A stretch of 64,000 bases of DNA, from the NCBI RefSeq assembly GCF_014648435.1, contig NZ_BMRC01000009.1:365077-429076 (forward strand), read 5' to 3'. A program made the translations under genes and the position numbers. The stretch comes from Nonomuraea spiralis. Its GTDB lineage: Bacteria > Actinomycetota > Actinomycetes > Streptosporangiales > Streptosporangiaceae. The notes below the pieces were generated by a model, which made no database searches, had not been told where the DNA came from, and saw only the letters and a program-made list of their open reading frames with translations. Of this stretch, positions 7,578 through 16,296 are shown piece after piece (position 1 is the first letter of the stretch; each line of letters begins with the position of its first letter).

Positions 7578-8031
7578 CGCCGAGTCGGTGTGGCGGTGCG
7601 GCGCCGCACAGGGCGGCCACCACGTCGGCGAGCTCCGGCGGCTCGACGCCGTACGGCATCTCCTCGGCCCACGTGTGACCGCGGTAGACGCCGAGCTCCT
7701 CCTCGGTGAGCGCGGCGGGGGTCACCCGCGGGCGCGCCTCCTCGAACGTGGCCAGGAAGAACGGCTCGGTCTTCACGTAACGCACACCCAGCCAGGAGAA
7801 GTCGCGCTCGACGTCCACCCAGTGCTCGCGGACGGCCGAGCCGGGCAGCCCGGTCTCCTCGGCCAGTTCGCGCCTGGCCGCCTCCAGCGGGGTCTCGCCC
7901 GGGTCGAGGCCGCCGCCCGGCGGTTCCCAGACGTCCTTGCCGCTGACCGGGTCGTACCAGTGCATGAGCAGGACCCGCCCGTCGCGGTCGAGGCAGACGA
8001 CTCGGGCGGCGGGACGCCGGCTACTGCCCAT
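7564..8031 (-). CDS. Nudix hydrolase
   Basis: 155-residue Nudix protein with a complete Nudix box: G40, five residues, E46, seven residues, R54-E55-L-x-E58-E59-x-G61. It hydrolyses a nucleoside diphosphate linked to some moiety X; length and C-terminal region do not identify the substrate. It starts at ATG 8031 and is divergent from the secreted phosphodiesterase gene. Its 3' end overlaps the MBL gene on the other strand. Confidence 0.9.
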   Translation of the reverse strand: MGSSRRPAARVVCLDRDGRVLLMHWYDPVSGKDVWEPPGGGLDPGETPLEAARRELAEETGLPGSAVREHWVDVERDFSWLGVRYVKTEPFFLATFEEARPRVTPAALTEEELGVYRGHTWAEEMPYGVEPPELADVVAALCGAAPPHRLGATPP

Positions 8032-8144
8032 TTGGGCCCCCTTTTTCCTCTATGGCGTCCATCGGAAAGACGTTATTCACGCGCTCACCTGACGCTGGAG
8101 ATCCTTCAGCCGGATCATCCCAGCACTCAGCGAGGAGTACGTCC

Positions 8145-9710
8145 ATGCATCGATGGCGCATCCTGCCCGCTCTCGTGGCCGCGGCCGTGTTGGTCCCCGC
8201 GCCGGCGGCCCTGGCCGATCCCGCACCCGTTCCCGAGGGCAAGATCTTCAACGGCGCGACCGCCCCGGCCGCGCCCGTGCCCGTCCCCGACGTCCCGAAC
8301 GGCATCAGCGCCGACAAGGTCCTGGTCATCGGCCTCGACGGGCTGCGCCACGACCGCATCGCCCCCGCCGACGCCCCCAACCTCGACGCCCTGATCAGCG
8401 GCGGCACGTTCGGGCCCAGCCTGCTCTACACCAACCCGATGGCCGCCACCTCCAGCGGCCCCGGCTGGTCCACGATCGCCACCGGCGTCTGGCCCGACCT
8501 GCACGGCGTGAAGGACAACACCTTCGCCGGCAAGCACTACGACCAGTACCCCGACTTCCTGACCAGGCTGGAGAACACGGACGCCGCCTACTCCACCTAC
8601 GCCGCGCTGGACTGGCGGCCGCTCGGCGACCAGGGCACCTTCGGCCCCCGGATCGACGCCAGGGTCGTGCTGGACGGCGACGCCGCCGGCTACCCCGCCG
8701 AGGACGAGCGTGTCACCCAGGTCTCCGAGACCGTCCTGCGGACCAGGAACCCGGACGCCTCCTTCGTCTACCTGGGCGCGATCGACATCGCCGGGCACAA
8801 CAGCGGCGCCGCCTCGGCCGCGTACCTGTCGGCCGTCCACGACGCCGACACCCGGATCGGCCGGCTGCTCGCGGCGGTCAGGGCCAGGCCGTCGTACGCG
8901 AGCGAACGCTGGACCGTGATCGTGGCCACCGACCACGGCCACACCGACGCGGGCGGGCACGGGGGCTCCTCCATCGAGGAGCGCCGCACGTTCGTCCTGG
9001 CGTCCGGGCCCGGCATCGCCGCCGGGGCGCGGCCGGCCGACACCCGCCTGGTGGACGTGACGGCCGCGGTCTTCACCGGGTTGCGGCTGGGCGTACCGGC
9101 CGGGGTGGACGGCAGGCGGGTCGACACCAGGACCGGCGATCCCTTCGAGGGCGTCACGCTGTCCGGCAGGACCGACGAGACCGGCATCCCGGCCGGCGTG
9201 CTCGGCTACACGCACACGCCGCCGTCCGGATGGTCGGCGGACGTGTCCAGGATGCCGTCCGGGGGCGTGCAGGAGTGGCGCGGCTGGGCGTTCACGACGG
9301 ACGAGTTCTGGTCGCGGGCGGCCCGTGACCAGCAGCGGGAGCTGAACGTCCGGTCCAGAGGCATCTTCGCGGTCGCCGACTCCGACGAATGGGACGACAA
9401 GTCGCACGGCACCGGGACGTTCGACTCGACCCTGGTCTCGCCCGCCTACACCGTGGCCGGCCGCGCTACCGTCACGCTGTCCTACGCCACCCACTACCGG
9501 GCGGAGGGCGCCCAGAAGGCGCAGGTGCTGGTGTCGTTCGACGGCGGCGCGGACACCCTGGTGCGGAACTACCCGGCCGACGCGGTCGCCAGGAACGAGT
9601 CGTTCCAGGTGAGCGTGCCGGCGGGGGCCACGTCGATGAAGGTCAGGTTCCACTACTTCGACGCGAGCAACAACTGGTACTGGGCGGTGGACGACCTGCG
9701 CGTCTCCTGA
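8145..9710 (+). CDS. Secreted alkaline phosphatase-superfamily phosphodiesterase
   Basis: 521 residues. A cleavable signal peptide (residues 1 to about 23, ending ALA-DPAP) fixes the start at ATG 8145, which has GAGGAG 7 nt upstream; an ATG at 8052 would bury the signal. The catalytic domain has VLVIGLDGLRHDRI (metal Asp), SGPGWSTIATGVWP (nucleophile region), DIAGHNSG and ATDHGHTDAGGHGG (metal-binding His/Asp), as in type I phosphodiesterase/nucleotide pyrophosphatases. From about residue 370 a beta-rich C-terminal domain follows (WSADVSRMPSGGVQEWRGW through YWAVDDLRVS), which looks like a carbohydrate- or surface-binding sandwich. It probably releases phosphate from extracellular esters. Confidence 0.85.
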   Translation: MHRWRILPALVAAAVLVPAPAALADPAPVPEGKIFNGATAPAAPVPVPDVPNGISADKVLVIGLDGLRHDRIAPADAPNLDALISGGTFGPSLLYTNPMAATSSGPGWSTIATGVWPDLHGVKDNTFAGKHYDQYPDFLTRLENTDAAYSTYAALDWRPLGDQGTFGPRIDARVVLDGDAAGYPAEDERVTQVSETVLRTRNPDASFVYLGAIDIAGHNSGAASAAYLSAVHDADTRIGRLLAAVRARPSYASERWTVIVATDHGHTDAGGHGGSSIEERRTFVLASGPGIAAGARPADTRLVDVTAAVFTGLRLGVPAGVDGRRVDTRTGDPFEGVTLSGRTDETGIPAGVLGYTHTPPSGWSADVSRMPSGGVQEWRGWAFTTDEFWSRAARDQQRELNVRSRGIFAVADSDEWDDKSHGTGTFDSTLVSPAYTVAGRATVTLSYATHYRAEGAQKAQVLVSFDGGADTLVRNYPADAVARNESFQVSVPAGATSMKVRFHYFDASNNWYWAVDDLRVS

Positions 9711-9750
9711 CCGCGCGGCCTGGGCCCCGTCCGTCGTGGCGGGGCCCCGG

Positions 9751-10224
9751 TCAGGGGTTGCGGGCGGCGATGGAGGCGTTGAGCGCGGTGGCGAAGGCCG
9801 TCCAGCCGACGTAGGGCAGCAGGGCCAGCCCGGCGCGGCGGTCGGCGCGCCGGAATCGTCGCAGGAGCACGAGGTTGGCCGCGTCGAGCGCCACGATGTC
9901 GGCCAGGGCCAGGCGCGGGGCGCGGGCGCGGAAGAACAGCGGTGTCCAGGCGGCGTTGAGCGCGAGGTTCACGCCCAGGGCGCGGGCCAGGCCCGCCCGG
10001 TCGTGGCCCGAGGTCAGCGCGCGGGCGCCGGCGTAGGCGATCAGGCCGTAGATCGGGGTCCAGACCAGGCCGAACGCCTGCGCGGGCGGCTGCCAGCGGG
10101 GTTTGCGCAACGTGCGGTACCAGGCCGTGCCCGAGGCGGTGGCCAGGCTGCCGAGCGTGGCCGTGGCGGCGACCGCGGCGGTGGTGGCGATCAGATTGCG
10201 GGCGAACGGGCGTCGGATCTGCAT
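9751..10224 (-). CDS. tspO: TspO/MBR family membrane protein
   Basis: 157-residue five-helix membrane protein. Family motifs are present in order: WYRTLRKPRWQPP, WTPIYGLIAY, NLALNAAWTPLFF and LLPYVGWTAFATALNASIAARNP. TspO proteins bind tetrapyrroles and are linked to stress and porphyrin handling. The gene lies 30 nt downstream of an arsR-type regulator on the same strand and is probably co-transcribed with it. Confidence 0.92.
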   Translation of the reverse strand: MQIRRPFARNLIATTAAVAATATLGSLATASGTAWYRTLRKPRWQPPAQAFGLVWTPIYGLIAYAGARALTSGHDRAGLARALGVNLALNAAWTPLFFRARAPRLALADIVALDAANLVLLRRFRRADRRAGLALLPYVGWTAFATALNASIAARNP

Positions 10225-10254
10225 GCGCCACCCCCTACCCGCGGGTCTGCCCGC

Positions 10255-10611
10255 CTAGGCGCTCTCCGGCTCCTCGATCACGAGGGTGAGCAGCCCGGGG
10301 AAACGTTCGTCGAACTCCTCGCGGCGCAGCCGGTTGAGCCGCCGGGTGCCCTCGTCGCGCTGCTCCAGCAGGCCGACCTGACGCAGCACCCCGAAGTGGT
10401 GGCTGAGCGTGGACTTGGCCACCCGGAGGTGGGCGAACGTGCCGCAGGCGCGGGACCAGTCGGCCTCCCGCGCCAGCTCGCGGACGATACGGCGGCGGAC
10501 CGGGTCGCCGAGCGCGTCGAGCGCGGCCTGGAGCGAGACCTCGGCGGGAGAGGTGTGGGTCAGGGCGCGTGTCCTGTTCGATGGCGGTCGAACATTGGTG
10601 TAGTGTTCCAT
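10255..10611 (-). CDS. ArsR-type winged-helix regulator
   Basis: 118-residue regulator. A winged HTH covers about residues 28-100 (ALGDPVRRRIVREL, AKSTLSHHFGVLRQVGLLEQ, wing DEGTRRLNRL). No metal-binding cysteine pair of the ArsR/SmtB type is seen, so the inducer is probably not a metal. The ATG at 10611 sits inside the second of two operator-like inverted repeats, which argues for autoregulation. It is divergent from an LLM oxidoreductase and followed by tspO. Confidence 0.85.
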   Translation of the reverse strand: MEHYTNVRPPSNRTRALTHTSPAEVSLQAALDALGDPVRRRIVRELAREADWSRACGTFAHLRVAKSTLSHHFGVLRQVGLLEQRDEGTRRLNRLRREEFDERFPGLLTLVIEEPESA

Positions 10612-10623
10612 CTCGATCGAACA
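10575..10623. promoter_or_regulatory. Twin operators TGTTC-N10-GAACA
   Basis: Two 20-bp inverted repeats with TGTTC/GAACA ends occur at 10575-10594 and 10604-10623, 29 bp apart; the first has 7-bp perfect arms. They lie across the start region of the arsR-type gene and just upstream of the divergent oxidoreductase. Confidence 0.7.
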
Positions 10624-10644
10624 TTCTAGTCGAGGGGAGCGGTC

Positions 10645-11526
10645 ATGGAGACCGGGCACTTCGGGGTGTGGCACCCTCTGTTCAGCAAGGTCCCCGCCGA
10701 GCGGGCGCGGCGGGCGGCGGCCGAGATCGAGCGGCTGGGCTACGGGTCCGTCTGGATCAACGAGGGCTGGCAGAGCAAGGAGCCCCTCACCACCGCGGCC
10801 GTCCTGCTGGCCGCCACCGGCCGCATCGCGGTCGCCACCGGCATCGCCAGCATCTGGGGCCGCGACGCGACGGGCATGACGGCGGGTGCGGTGGCGCTGG
10901 CCGACGCCTTCCCCGGCCGTTTCCTGCTGGGCATCGGCGTCAGCCACGGCCCGCTGGTCGGCCGCCGCGGCCACGACTACGCCAAGCCGCTGAGCGCGAT
11001 GCGCGCCTACCTCGACGGCATGGACGACGCCAAGGAGGGCCTGGTCGAGGCCGAGGCCCCGCGGCTGCTGGCGGCGCTGCGGCCCCGGATGCTGGAGCTG
11101 TCCAGAGACCGGGCCGACGGCGCCCACACCTACTTCGTGCCGCCCGAGCACACCGCGCAGGCCCGCCGGATCCTCGGCCCCGACCGGCTGCTGGCGCCCG
11201 AGCAGGCCGTGGTCCTGGAGACCGACCCGGCCAGGGCCCGCGAGATCGCCCGCACCCACATGGCCTACTACCTGACCCTGCCCAATTACCTCAACAACCT
11301 GCGGGCCCTCGGGTTCACCGACGACGACTTCGCGGGCGGCGGCAGCGACCGGCTGACCGACGCCGTCGTGGCCTGGGGCGACGAGGGCCGGGTGGCCGAG
11401 CGGTTGCGTGCCCACCTCGACGCGGGCGCCGACCACGTGGCCGTACAGCCGCTCTCGCCGGGTGCTCCCGACCTCGACGACGCCCTGGGGCAACTCCGGC
11501 GCCTGGCCCCGGTCCTCGGTCTCTGA
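10645..11526 (+). CDS. LLM-class (luciferase-like) oxidoreductase
   Basis: 293-residue luciferase-like monooxygenase fold protein, of the F420-dependent actinobacterial type. Seen: SVWINEGWQSKEPLTTAAVLLAATGRIAVATGIASIW in parts (residues about 35-72), then ALADAFPGRFLLGIGVSHGP at about 92-111, all typical of the family. The ATG at 10645 has GAGGGGAG upstream. The twin operators upstream suggest control by the divergent ArsR-type regulator. Substrate unknown; F420 rather than FMN use is inferred from family resemblance. Confidence 0.86.
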   Translation: METGHFGVWHPLFSKVPAERARRAAAEIERLGYGSVWINEGWQSKEPLTTAAVLLAATGRIAVATGIASIWGRDATGMTAGAVALADAFPGRFLLGIGVSHGPLVGRRGHDYAKPLSAMRAYLDGMDDAKEGLVEAEAPRLLAALRPRMLELSRDRADGAHTYFVPPEHTAQARRILGPDRLLAPEQAVVLETDPARAREIARTHMAYYLTLPNYLNNLRALGFTDDDFAGGGSDRLTDAVVAWGDEGRVAERLRAHLDAGADHVAVQPLSPGAPDLDDALGQLRRLAPVLGL

Positions 11527-11544
11527 GCCGCCGGGCGCGTCGGT

Positions 11545-11575
11545 TTGACTTAGAGCGCACTTCAATTCGTAACGT
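11545..11575 (+). promoter_or_regulatory. Promoter of SDR gene (leaderless type)
   Basis: TTGACT (11545-11550) and TAACGT (11570-11575) are separated by 19 nt, and the -10 ends 7 nt before the ATG at 11583. Confidence 0.5.
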
Positions 11576-11582
11576 CGGTGCC

Positions 11583-12542
11583 ATGACAACGCCTCAGCAC
11601 AAGATCGGTTCGGGTTTCGGCGCCAGAAGCACGGCGGACGAGGTGCTCAAGGGCATCGACCTCACCGGCAGGCTCGCGCTCGTCACCGGCGGCTACTCCG
11701 GCCTCGGTCTGCAGACCACGCGCGCGCTCACCAGGGCGGGGGCCCGTGTCATCGTCCCGGCCAGGCGTCCGGCCGCGGCGGCGGAGGCGGTGGCCGACAT
11801 CGACGGCGTCGAGGTGGGCGAGCTCGACCTCGGCGACCTCGACAGCGTGCGCCGCTTCGCCGAGGAGTTCCTGGCCACCGGCCGCGACCTCCACCTCGTG
11901 ATCAACAACGCCGGGATCATGGCCTGCCCCGAGACGCGGGTCGGCCCCGGCTGGGAGGCGCAGTTCGCGACCAACCACCTCGGCCACTACGCGCTGGTCA
12001 ACCGCCTGTGGCCGGCCGTCGAACGCGGCGGCGGCCGGGTCGTGGCCGTCTCGTCCGCGGGCCACCGGCGCTCCGGCATGCGCTGGGACGACGTGATGTT
12101 CGAGCACGGCTACGACAAGTGGCAGGCCTACGGCCAGGCGAAGACCGCCAACGTGTTGTTCGCCGTGCACCTCGACGCGCTGGCGAAGGACGCGGGTGTA
12201 CGGGTGTTCGCGGTGCATCCCGGCGGCATCCTCACCCCGCTCCAGCGCCACCTGAGCAAGCAGGAGATGGTCGAGGCGGGCTGGATCGACGAGCAGGGCA
12301 ACCAGCTCAACACCAGCTTCAAGACGCCGGAGCAGGGCGCGGCCACCCAGGTGTGGGCGGCCACCTCGCCGCAGCTCGCCGACATGGGCGGCGTCTACTG
12401 CGAGGACTGCGACATCGCCGAGCAGGCCGGCGGCGCCGGGGGCGGCGTCTACTCCTACGCGACCGACCCCGAGCAGGCCGCCCACCTGTGGCGGCTGTCG
12501 GCCGAGCTGACCGGCGTCGACGCGTTCGCCGGGCGGGCCTGA
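11583..12542 (+). CDS. SDR family oxidoreductase
   Basis: 319-residue short-chain dehydrogenase/reductase of the retinol-dehydrogenase/WW-oxidoreductase-like group. Residues: TGGYSGLG (cofactor glycine motif, about 35-42), NNAG near 101, SSAG near 155, and the catalytic pair Y-x-x-x-K in AYGQAKTAN near 180. Long insertions after the active site, such as the VYCEDCDIAEQAGG stretch near 279, are typical of this actinobacterial subgroup. It has its own leaderless-type promoter and is convergent with the DUF47-PiT operon. Confidence 0.88.
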   Translation: MTTPQHKIGSGFGARSTADEVLKGIDLTGRLALVTGGYSGLGLQTTRALTRAGARVIVPARRPAAAAEAVADIDGVEVGELDLGDLDSVRRFAEEFLATGRDLHLVINNAGIMACPETRVGPGWEAQFATNHLGHYALVNRLWPAVERGGGRVVAVSSAGHRRSGMRWDDVMFEHGYDKWQAYGQAKTANVLFAVHLDALAKDAGVRVFAVHPGGILTPLQRHLSKQEMVEAGWIDEQGNQLNTSFKTPEQGAATQVWAATSPQLADMGGVYCEDCDIAEQAGGAGGGVYSYATDPEQAAHLWRLSAELTGVDAFAGRA

Positions 12543-12545
12543 GGG

Positions 12546-13178
12546 TCAGCGTTTCATCGCGCCGTCGGCGATGGCGTCCGCCGCCTCGCCGATGGCCATG
12601 CCCACGATCTCCAGCCGGCGTACCAGTTCGCGCTGTTTGAGGGCGTTCGCGGTGACCTCGCCGGAGAAGATGCGCGAGATCTCGTACTGGTACATGCGCC
12701 GGATCGCGCCGCCGGCCTTCTTGGCCTCCAGGGCGTCCTGGACCACCGCCGAGGGCCGGGCGGCCAGGCCGCGCACGGCGCTCTCCAGGGCGTCGATGCC
12801 CACGATGACCTGGTCGAGCAGGGGCGTGAAGCGGATCTGGTCGGGCACCCGGTACAGGTGCGACTCGCGTACGAAGTCCCGCAGCGAGTCCAGCACGTCG
12901 TCGATCGAGCGCGACAGGCGGAACAGGTCCTCGGGGTCGATGGGCGTGACCAGGGCGGTCTTGAGCTCCTCGACCAGCCGGGCGCGTTCCTCGTCGCCGA
13001 GGTGCTCGATCGCGCGCATCTGCTCGTGCGCGCCGGTCCTGCCGACCTCGCCGCCGATCATGGACATCGCCAGCCAGGCGCCTTCCTTGGTGGCCTTGAG
13101 CTGGCCGAGCAGGGCGTCCGTGAGCGCGCCGTCCATGCGGCCGGTCATGAGGTCCCGGATCCGGCGCCATCGCTTCAC
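12546..13178 (-). CDS. DUF47/PhoU-like protein, phosphate transport accessory
   Basis: 210-residue all-helical protein of the DUF47 (PhoU-like) family. It has the charged helical repeats of the family (EELKTALVTPIDPEDLFRLSRSIDDVLD around residue 75-100). GTG 13178 forms a GTGA overlap with the stop of the upstream PiT gene, so translation is coupled. DUF47 partners modulate low-affinity PiT phosphate transporters, which fits the context. Confidence 0.88.
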   Translation of the reverse strand: MKRWRRIRDLMTGRMDGALTDALLGQLKATKEGAWLAMSMIGGEVGRTGAHEQMRAIEHLGDEERARLVEELKTALVTPIDPEDLFRLSRSIDDVLDSLRDFVRESHLYRVPDQIRFTPLLDQVIVGIDALESAVRGLAARPSAVVQDALEAKKAGGAIRRMYQYEISRIFSGEVTANALKQRELVRRLEIVGMAIGEAADAIADGAMKR

Positions 13179-14134
13179 CACGTCCCCCTCAGTGCCTTCA
13201 GGACGAACGCCGCGGTCGCGGCCAGCAGCGCGCTCATCGGGAGCGTCAGCAGCCAGGCCACGACGATCTTGACCGCGGCGTACCAGCGGACCCGGCCGCC
13301 GCCCTGCGCCACTCCCGCGCCGACCAGCCCACCGGCCACGGCCTGGGTCATGCTCACCGGCATACCCACGGCGGCGCAGGCGGTCACGGCGGTGCCCGCG
13401 GCCAGTTCGGCCGCGACGCCGTGCGCGGGGCGGGAGACGATGATCTCGCGGCTCAGCGTACGGCCCGCCCTGGGCAGCCCGTACAGCGCGCCGAGCCCGA
13501 ACAACACCGCCACCAGCGACGTGCACGCCAGGGGCGCACCCTGGAAGCCGAGCGCGATCATGAAGACGGCCAGCATCTTCTGCCCGTCGTTGGCCGCGTA
13601 GGCGAGCGTCTGGAGCAGGAACCCGGCCCGGTGCCAGCGCGTCAGCCCGGGGGCGTCGGTCACCCGTACGAGCAGCCGGATGAGCACCCACGACAACAAC
13701 GCCCCCACGAACGGCGCCGCCAGCCCGAACGCCAGCACGAGCGCCACCGAGCCGCCCGACACCGGCAGCCCCCACCCCAGCCCGGCCCCGGTGAGCCCGC
13801 CCACCACGGCCAGCGTGAGGCTGGTCGGCCGCCCCCGGGCGCTCAGCGTGAACACCACCGCCAGCGCGCAGAGCACGCCGACCGTCATCGCGGCCTGGCC
13901 GCCCGGGGCGTGGAAGCCCGCCAGCCGGTTCACGAACGTCAGCGCCACCCGGTACGTGACCAGCGGGACCAGCGCGACGAACAGCACCAGCGCGAGAATG
14001 CCGACGACCGGCCGGATCACCGGCAGTTTGAGCCCCGTCGCGAGCAGCGCCCCGCCGTCGTTGATCCCGGACACGACGGCGAACAGCCCCGCCACCACGA
14101 TCAGTACGACGGTCTCCAACGGCACGTGCCCCAT
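13175..14134 (-). CDS. PiT family inorganic phosphate transporter
   Basis: 319-residue polytopic membrane transporter. The two internally repeated family signatures are visible as SGINDGGALLATGLK near residue 22 and YAANDGQKMLAVF near 185, each beginning a half of the inverted-topology fold; about ten hydrophobic segments are seen. It is expected to import phosphate with H+ or Na+. The first signature (GIND rather than GAND) is slightly divergent. The stop overlaps the start of the DUF47 accessory gene. Confidence 0.88.
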   Translation of the reverse strand: MGHVPLETVVLIVVAGLFAVVSGINDGGALLATGLKLPVIRPVVGILALVLFVALVPLVTYRVALTFVNRLAGFHAPGGQAAMTVGVLCALAVVFTLSARGRPTSLTLAVVGGLTGAGLGWGLPVSGGSVALVLAFGLAAPFVGALLSWVLIRLLVRVTDAPGLTRWHRAGFLLQTLAYAANDGQKMLAVFMIALGFQGAPLACTSLVAVLFGLGALYGLPRAGRTLSREIIVSRPAHGVAAELAAGTAVTACAAVGMPVSMTQAVAGGLVGAGVAQGGGRVRWYAAVKIVVAWLLTLPMSALLAATAAFVLKALRGTW

Positions 14135-14264
14135 CCCAGTCGGCGCGGTTCAGCACGGACAAGCCCGATTCCCTTATGGCCCTCATAGGTGAAAGGCGGC
14201 TGTCCCGTGCGGCGCCACCCCGGATAGCGTCCGTAATGCCCGATACCTACCCAAGATCGAGTGG

Positions 14265-15365
14265 ATGATGGACGAAGAGCTCATTCTGTTGAATCCCGGG
14301 CCCGCATGTACGTCGAAGCGGGTCAAGGACGCCCTGCTTCGCGGCGACCTCTGCCACCGCGAGCCCGAGTTCACGGAGTTGCTGTTCAGGATCCGTGAGG
14401 CCCTGCCCCGGTGCCTGAACCTCGGCGGCACGCACGAGGCGCTGCTGGTCACCGGTTCTGGAACCGCGGCCATGGAGATGGCGGTCATCAGCTCCGTCCG
14501 TGCGGGACGTGGCGTGCTCGTCGTGAACAACGGCGTCTACGGCGACCGGATGATCAAGATCGCCAAGGCGCACGGCATCCCGTTCGACGAGGTCAGGAGC
14601 GACTGGACGGTCCCGGCCGACCCCGAGGCCGTCCGCGCCGCGCTGGCCGGGCGGGACGACGTGGACGCCGTGGTCTGCGTGCACCACGAGACCACGACCG
14701 GCCTGATCAACCCGATCAAGGAGATCGGCGAGGTCGTGGCCGAGTCCGGCGCGCTGTTCGTGATCGACGCGATCAGCGGCACCGCGATCGAGGACCAGGA
14801 CCTGGCCGAGGTCAAGGCCGACGTCATCTGCGGCACCGCCAACAAGGGCCTGCACGGGCTGCCCGGCATGTCGTTCATCCTGTGCAGCGAGGCGGCGATC
14901 GAGCGTGTCCAGGAGGCGCCCGTGCGCAGCCTGTATCTCAACGCCGCCGGCTACCTGGCCGGGCAGCGCAAGGGCGACGTGCCGTTCACCCCGGCCGTAC
15001 AGGTCTGCTACTCCCTCGACGAGGCGATCAAGGAGTACGAGGAGGCGGGCGGGTTCGCGGCGCGTACCCGGCTCTACCGCGAGCGGGCCGCCCTGGTCCG
15101 GGGCCAGTTCGCACGACTAGGCCTGAAAATCCTCGTTGATGAACAATTCCGGTCAAACACCGTAACAATGCTTCATCTGCCCGAAAACGTTACTTATGCG
15201 GCGCTTCACGATGAGCTCAAGAAGCGTGGCTACGTTGTCTACGCCGGTCAGGGGCAACTCTCGGCGGACTTCTTCCGTATCTGCACGATGGGGGAGATCC
15301 CCTGGCACCGGCTTGAACAGCTTGAGGACGCGCTCCGAGAGTCGATCGAGGCAGCTAGGGGTTAA
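14265..15365 (+). CDS. Class V aminotransferase, PhnW-like
   Basis: 366-residue fold type I, class V aminotransferase. The N-terminal LLNPGPACTSKRVKDALLRGD and CHREPEF, the HHETTTGLINPIKEIGEV segment and PLP lysine K194 in TANKGLHGLPGMSF resemble 2-aminoethylphosphonate-pyruvate aminotransferases (PhnW), but no other phosphonate gene is present. A serine/alanine-glyoxylate type role is also possible. It leads a coupled operon with a LysR regulator, a demethylating FAD enzyme and PurU, so it may transaminate the amine or amino acid left after demethylation (inference). Bases 15112-15215 use A+T-rich codons (CTA, AAA, CAA, ACA, GTT) unlike the rest of the gene. Confidence 0.82.
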   Translation: MMDEELILLNPGPACTSKRVKDALLRGDLCHREPEFTELLFRIREALPRCLNLGGTHEALLVTGSGTAAMEMAVISSVRAGRGVLVVNNGVYGDRMIKIAKAHGIPFDEVRSDWTVPADPEAVRAALAGRDDVDAVVCVHHETTTGLINPIKEIGEVVAESGALFVIDAISGTAIEDQDLAEVKADVICGTANKGLHGLPGMSFILCSEAAIERVQEAPVRSLYLNAAGYLAGQRKGDVPFTPAVQVCYSLDEAIKEYEEAGGFAARTRLYRERAALVRGQFARLGLKILVDEQFRSNTVTMLHLPENVTYAALHDELKKRGYVVYAGQGQLSADFFRICTMGEIPWHRLEQLEDALRESIEAARG

Positions 15366-15372
15366 CAACGAC

Positions 15373-16296
15373 ATGCAGCTCAACCTGCACCGGCTCTGGA
15401 TCTTCATGACGGTCGTGGAGTGCGGCGGCTTCTCGGCCGCCGCGCAGAAGCTCTACCTCAGCCAGCCGTCCGTCTCCCACCAGGTCAGGCAGCTTGAGCA
15501 GTCGCTGCGCGCCACGCTGATCGACCGCAGCGGCGCCCGGATCAGGCTCACCCCCGAGGGTGAGGTGATGCTGGAGTACGCCAAGCGCGTCTTCCTGCTG
15601 GCCGACGAGGCCGTGGCCGCGATCCGGCAGGTCTCGGGGCTGCAGACCGGCAAGCTGGTCGCGGGGGGCACCACCACCGTCGGCACGTACCTCCTGCCGC
15701 CGTTGCTGGCCGCCTTCCGCGACCGTCACCCCGGCATCGAGCTCGGCATCCAGGTCGGCAACGGCCAGCGGGTCGAACGCGGGCTCGTGGACGGCGAGAT
15801 CGGCGTCGCGGTGCTGGCCGGGGAGCCCGGGGCGGCGCAGCTCGTCAGCGAGCCGATCCTGGAGGACCGGCTCGTCCTCATCACCCAGCCGGGCCACCGG
15901 CTGTCCAGCAGGGGCCGCGCCGAGCCCGCGGACCTGGCCGGCGAGCTCTTCCTCATCCGCGAGCCGGGCTCCTCCACGCGCGAGCTGCAGGAGCAGGCCC
16001 TGGAGACGTGGGGGCTGGAGGAGGCGGGCCGTACCGAGATCTGGGGCCCCGAGACGATCAAACAGGCGGTCGCCGCCGGGCTCGGCGTCTCGCTGGTGTC
16101 CGAGCACTGCGTCGAGCAGGAGCTCGCCGACGGGCGGCTGGCGGCCCTGGAGGTGCTGCCCGCGCCCAAGCCCCGCCCCATCGTGCTGGCCCACCGCCGC
16201 GACCGCCTGCTGGGCCCCGCCGAACAGGCATTCATCGCCATGCTGCGCAACGTGCGGAGCTGGCCGGGGATCAATCGCTTGAGGAGCATCTCTTGA
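15373..16296 (+). CDS. LysR family transcriptional regulator
   Basis: 307 residues. The N-terminal winged HTH spans about residues 3-62 (WIFMTVVECGGFSAAAQKLYLSQPSVSHQVRQLEQSL in parts), then a linker helix and a periplasmic-binding-protein-like effector domain (GTTTVGTYLLPPLLAAFRDRHPGIEL onwards). It starts 7 nt after the aminotransferase and its stop overlaps the FAD enzyme start (TTGA). Unusually for LysR, it lies inside the operon it probably controls rather than divergent from it. The inducer is likely a substrate of the pathway. Confidence 0.9.
   Translation: MQLNLHRLWIFMTVVECGGFSAAAQKLYLSQPSVSHQVRQLEQSLRATLIDRSGARIRLTPEGEVMLEYAKRVFLLADEAVAAIRQVSGLQTGKLVAGGTTTVGTYLLPPLLAAFRDRHPGIELGIQVGNGQRVERGLVDGEIGVAVLAGEPGAAQLVSEPILEDRLVLITQPGHRLSSRGRAEPADLAGELFLIREPGSSTRELQEQALETWGLEEAGRTEIWGPETIKQAVAAGLGVSLVSEHCVEQELADGRLAALEVLPAPKPRPIVLAHRRDRLLGPAEQAFIAMLRNVRSWPGINRLRSIS

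Noticed and set aside
8052..8144. Upstream ATG (8052) as the start of the secreted phosphodiesterase
   Set aside because: It would add 31 residues in front of a clear signal peptide; ATG 8145 has a good Shine-Dalgarno and a proper signal sequence.
14170..14190. Imperfect repeat CCTTATG...CATAGG upstream of the PhnW-like gene as a LysR site
   Set aside because: The arms do not match exactly and the T-N11-A spacing is ambiguous, so it was not listed as a feature.
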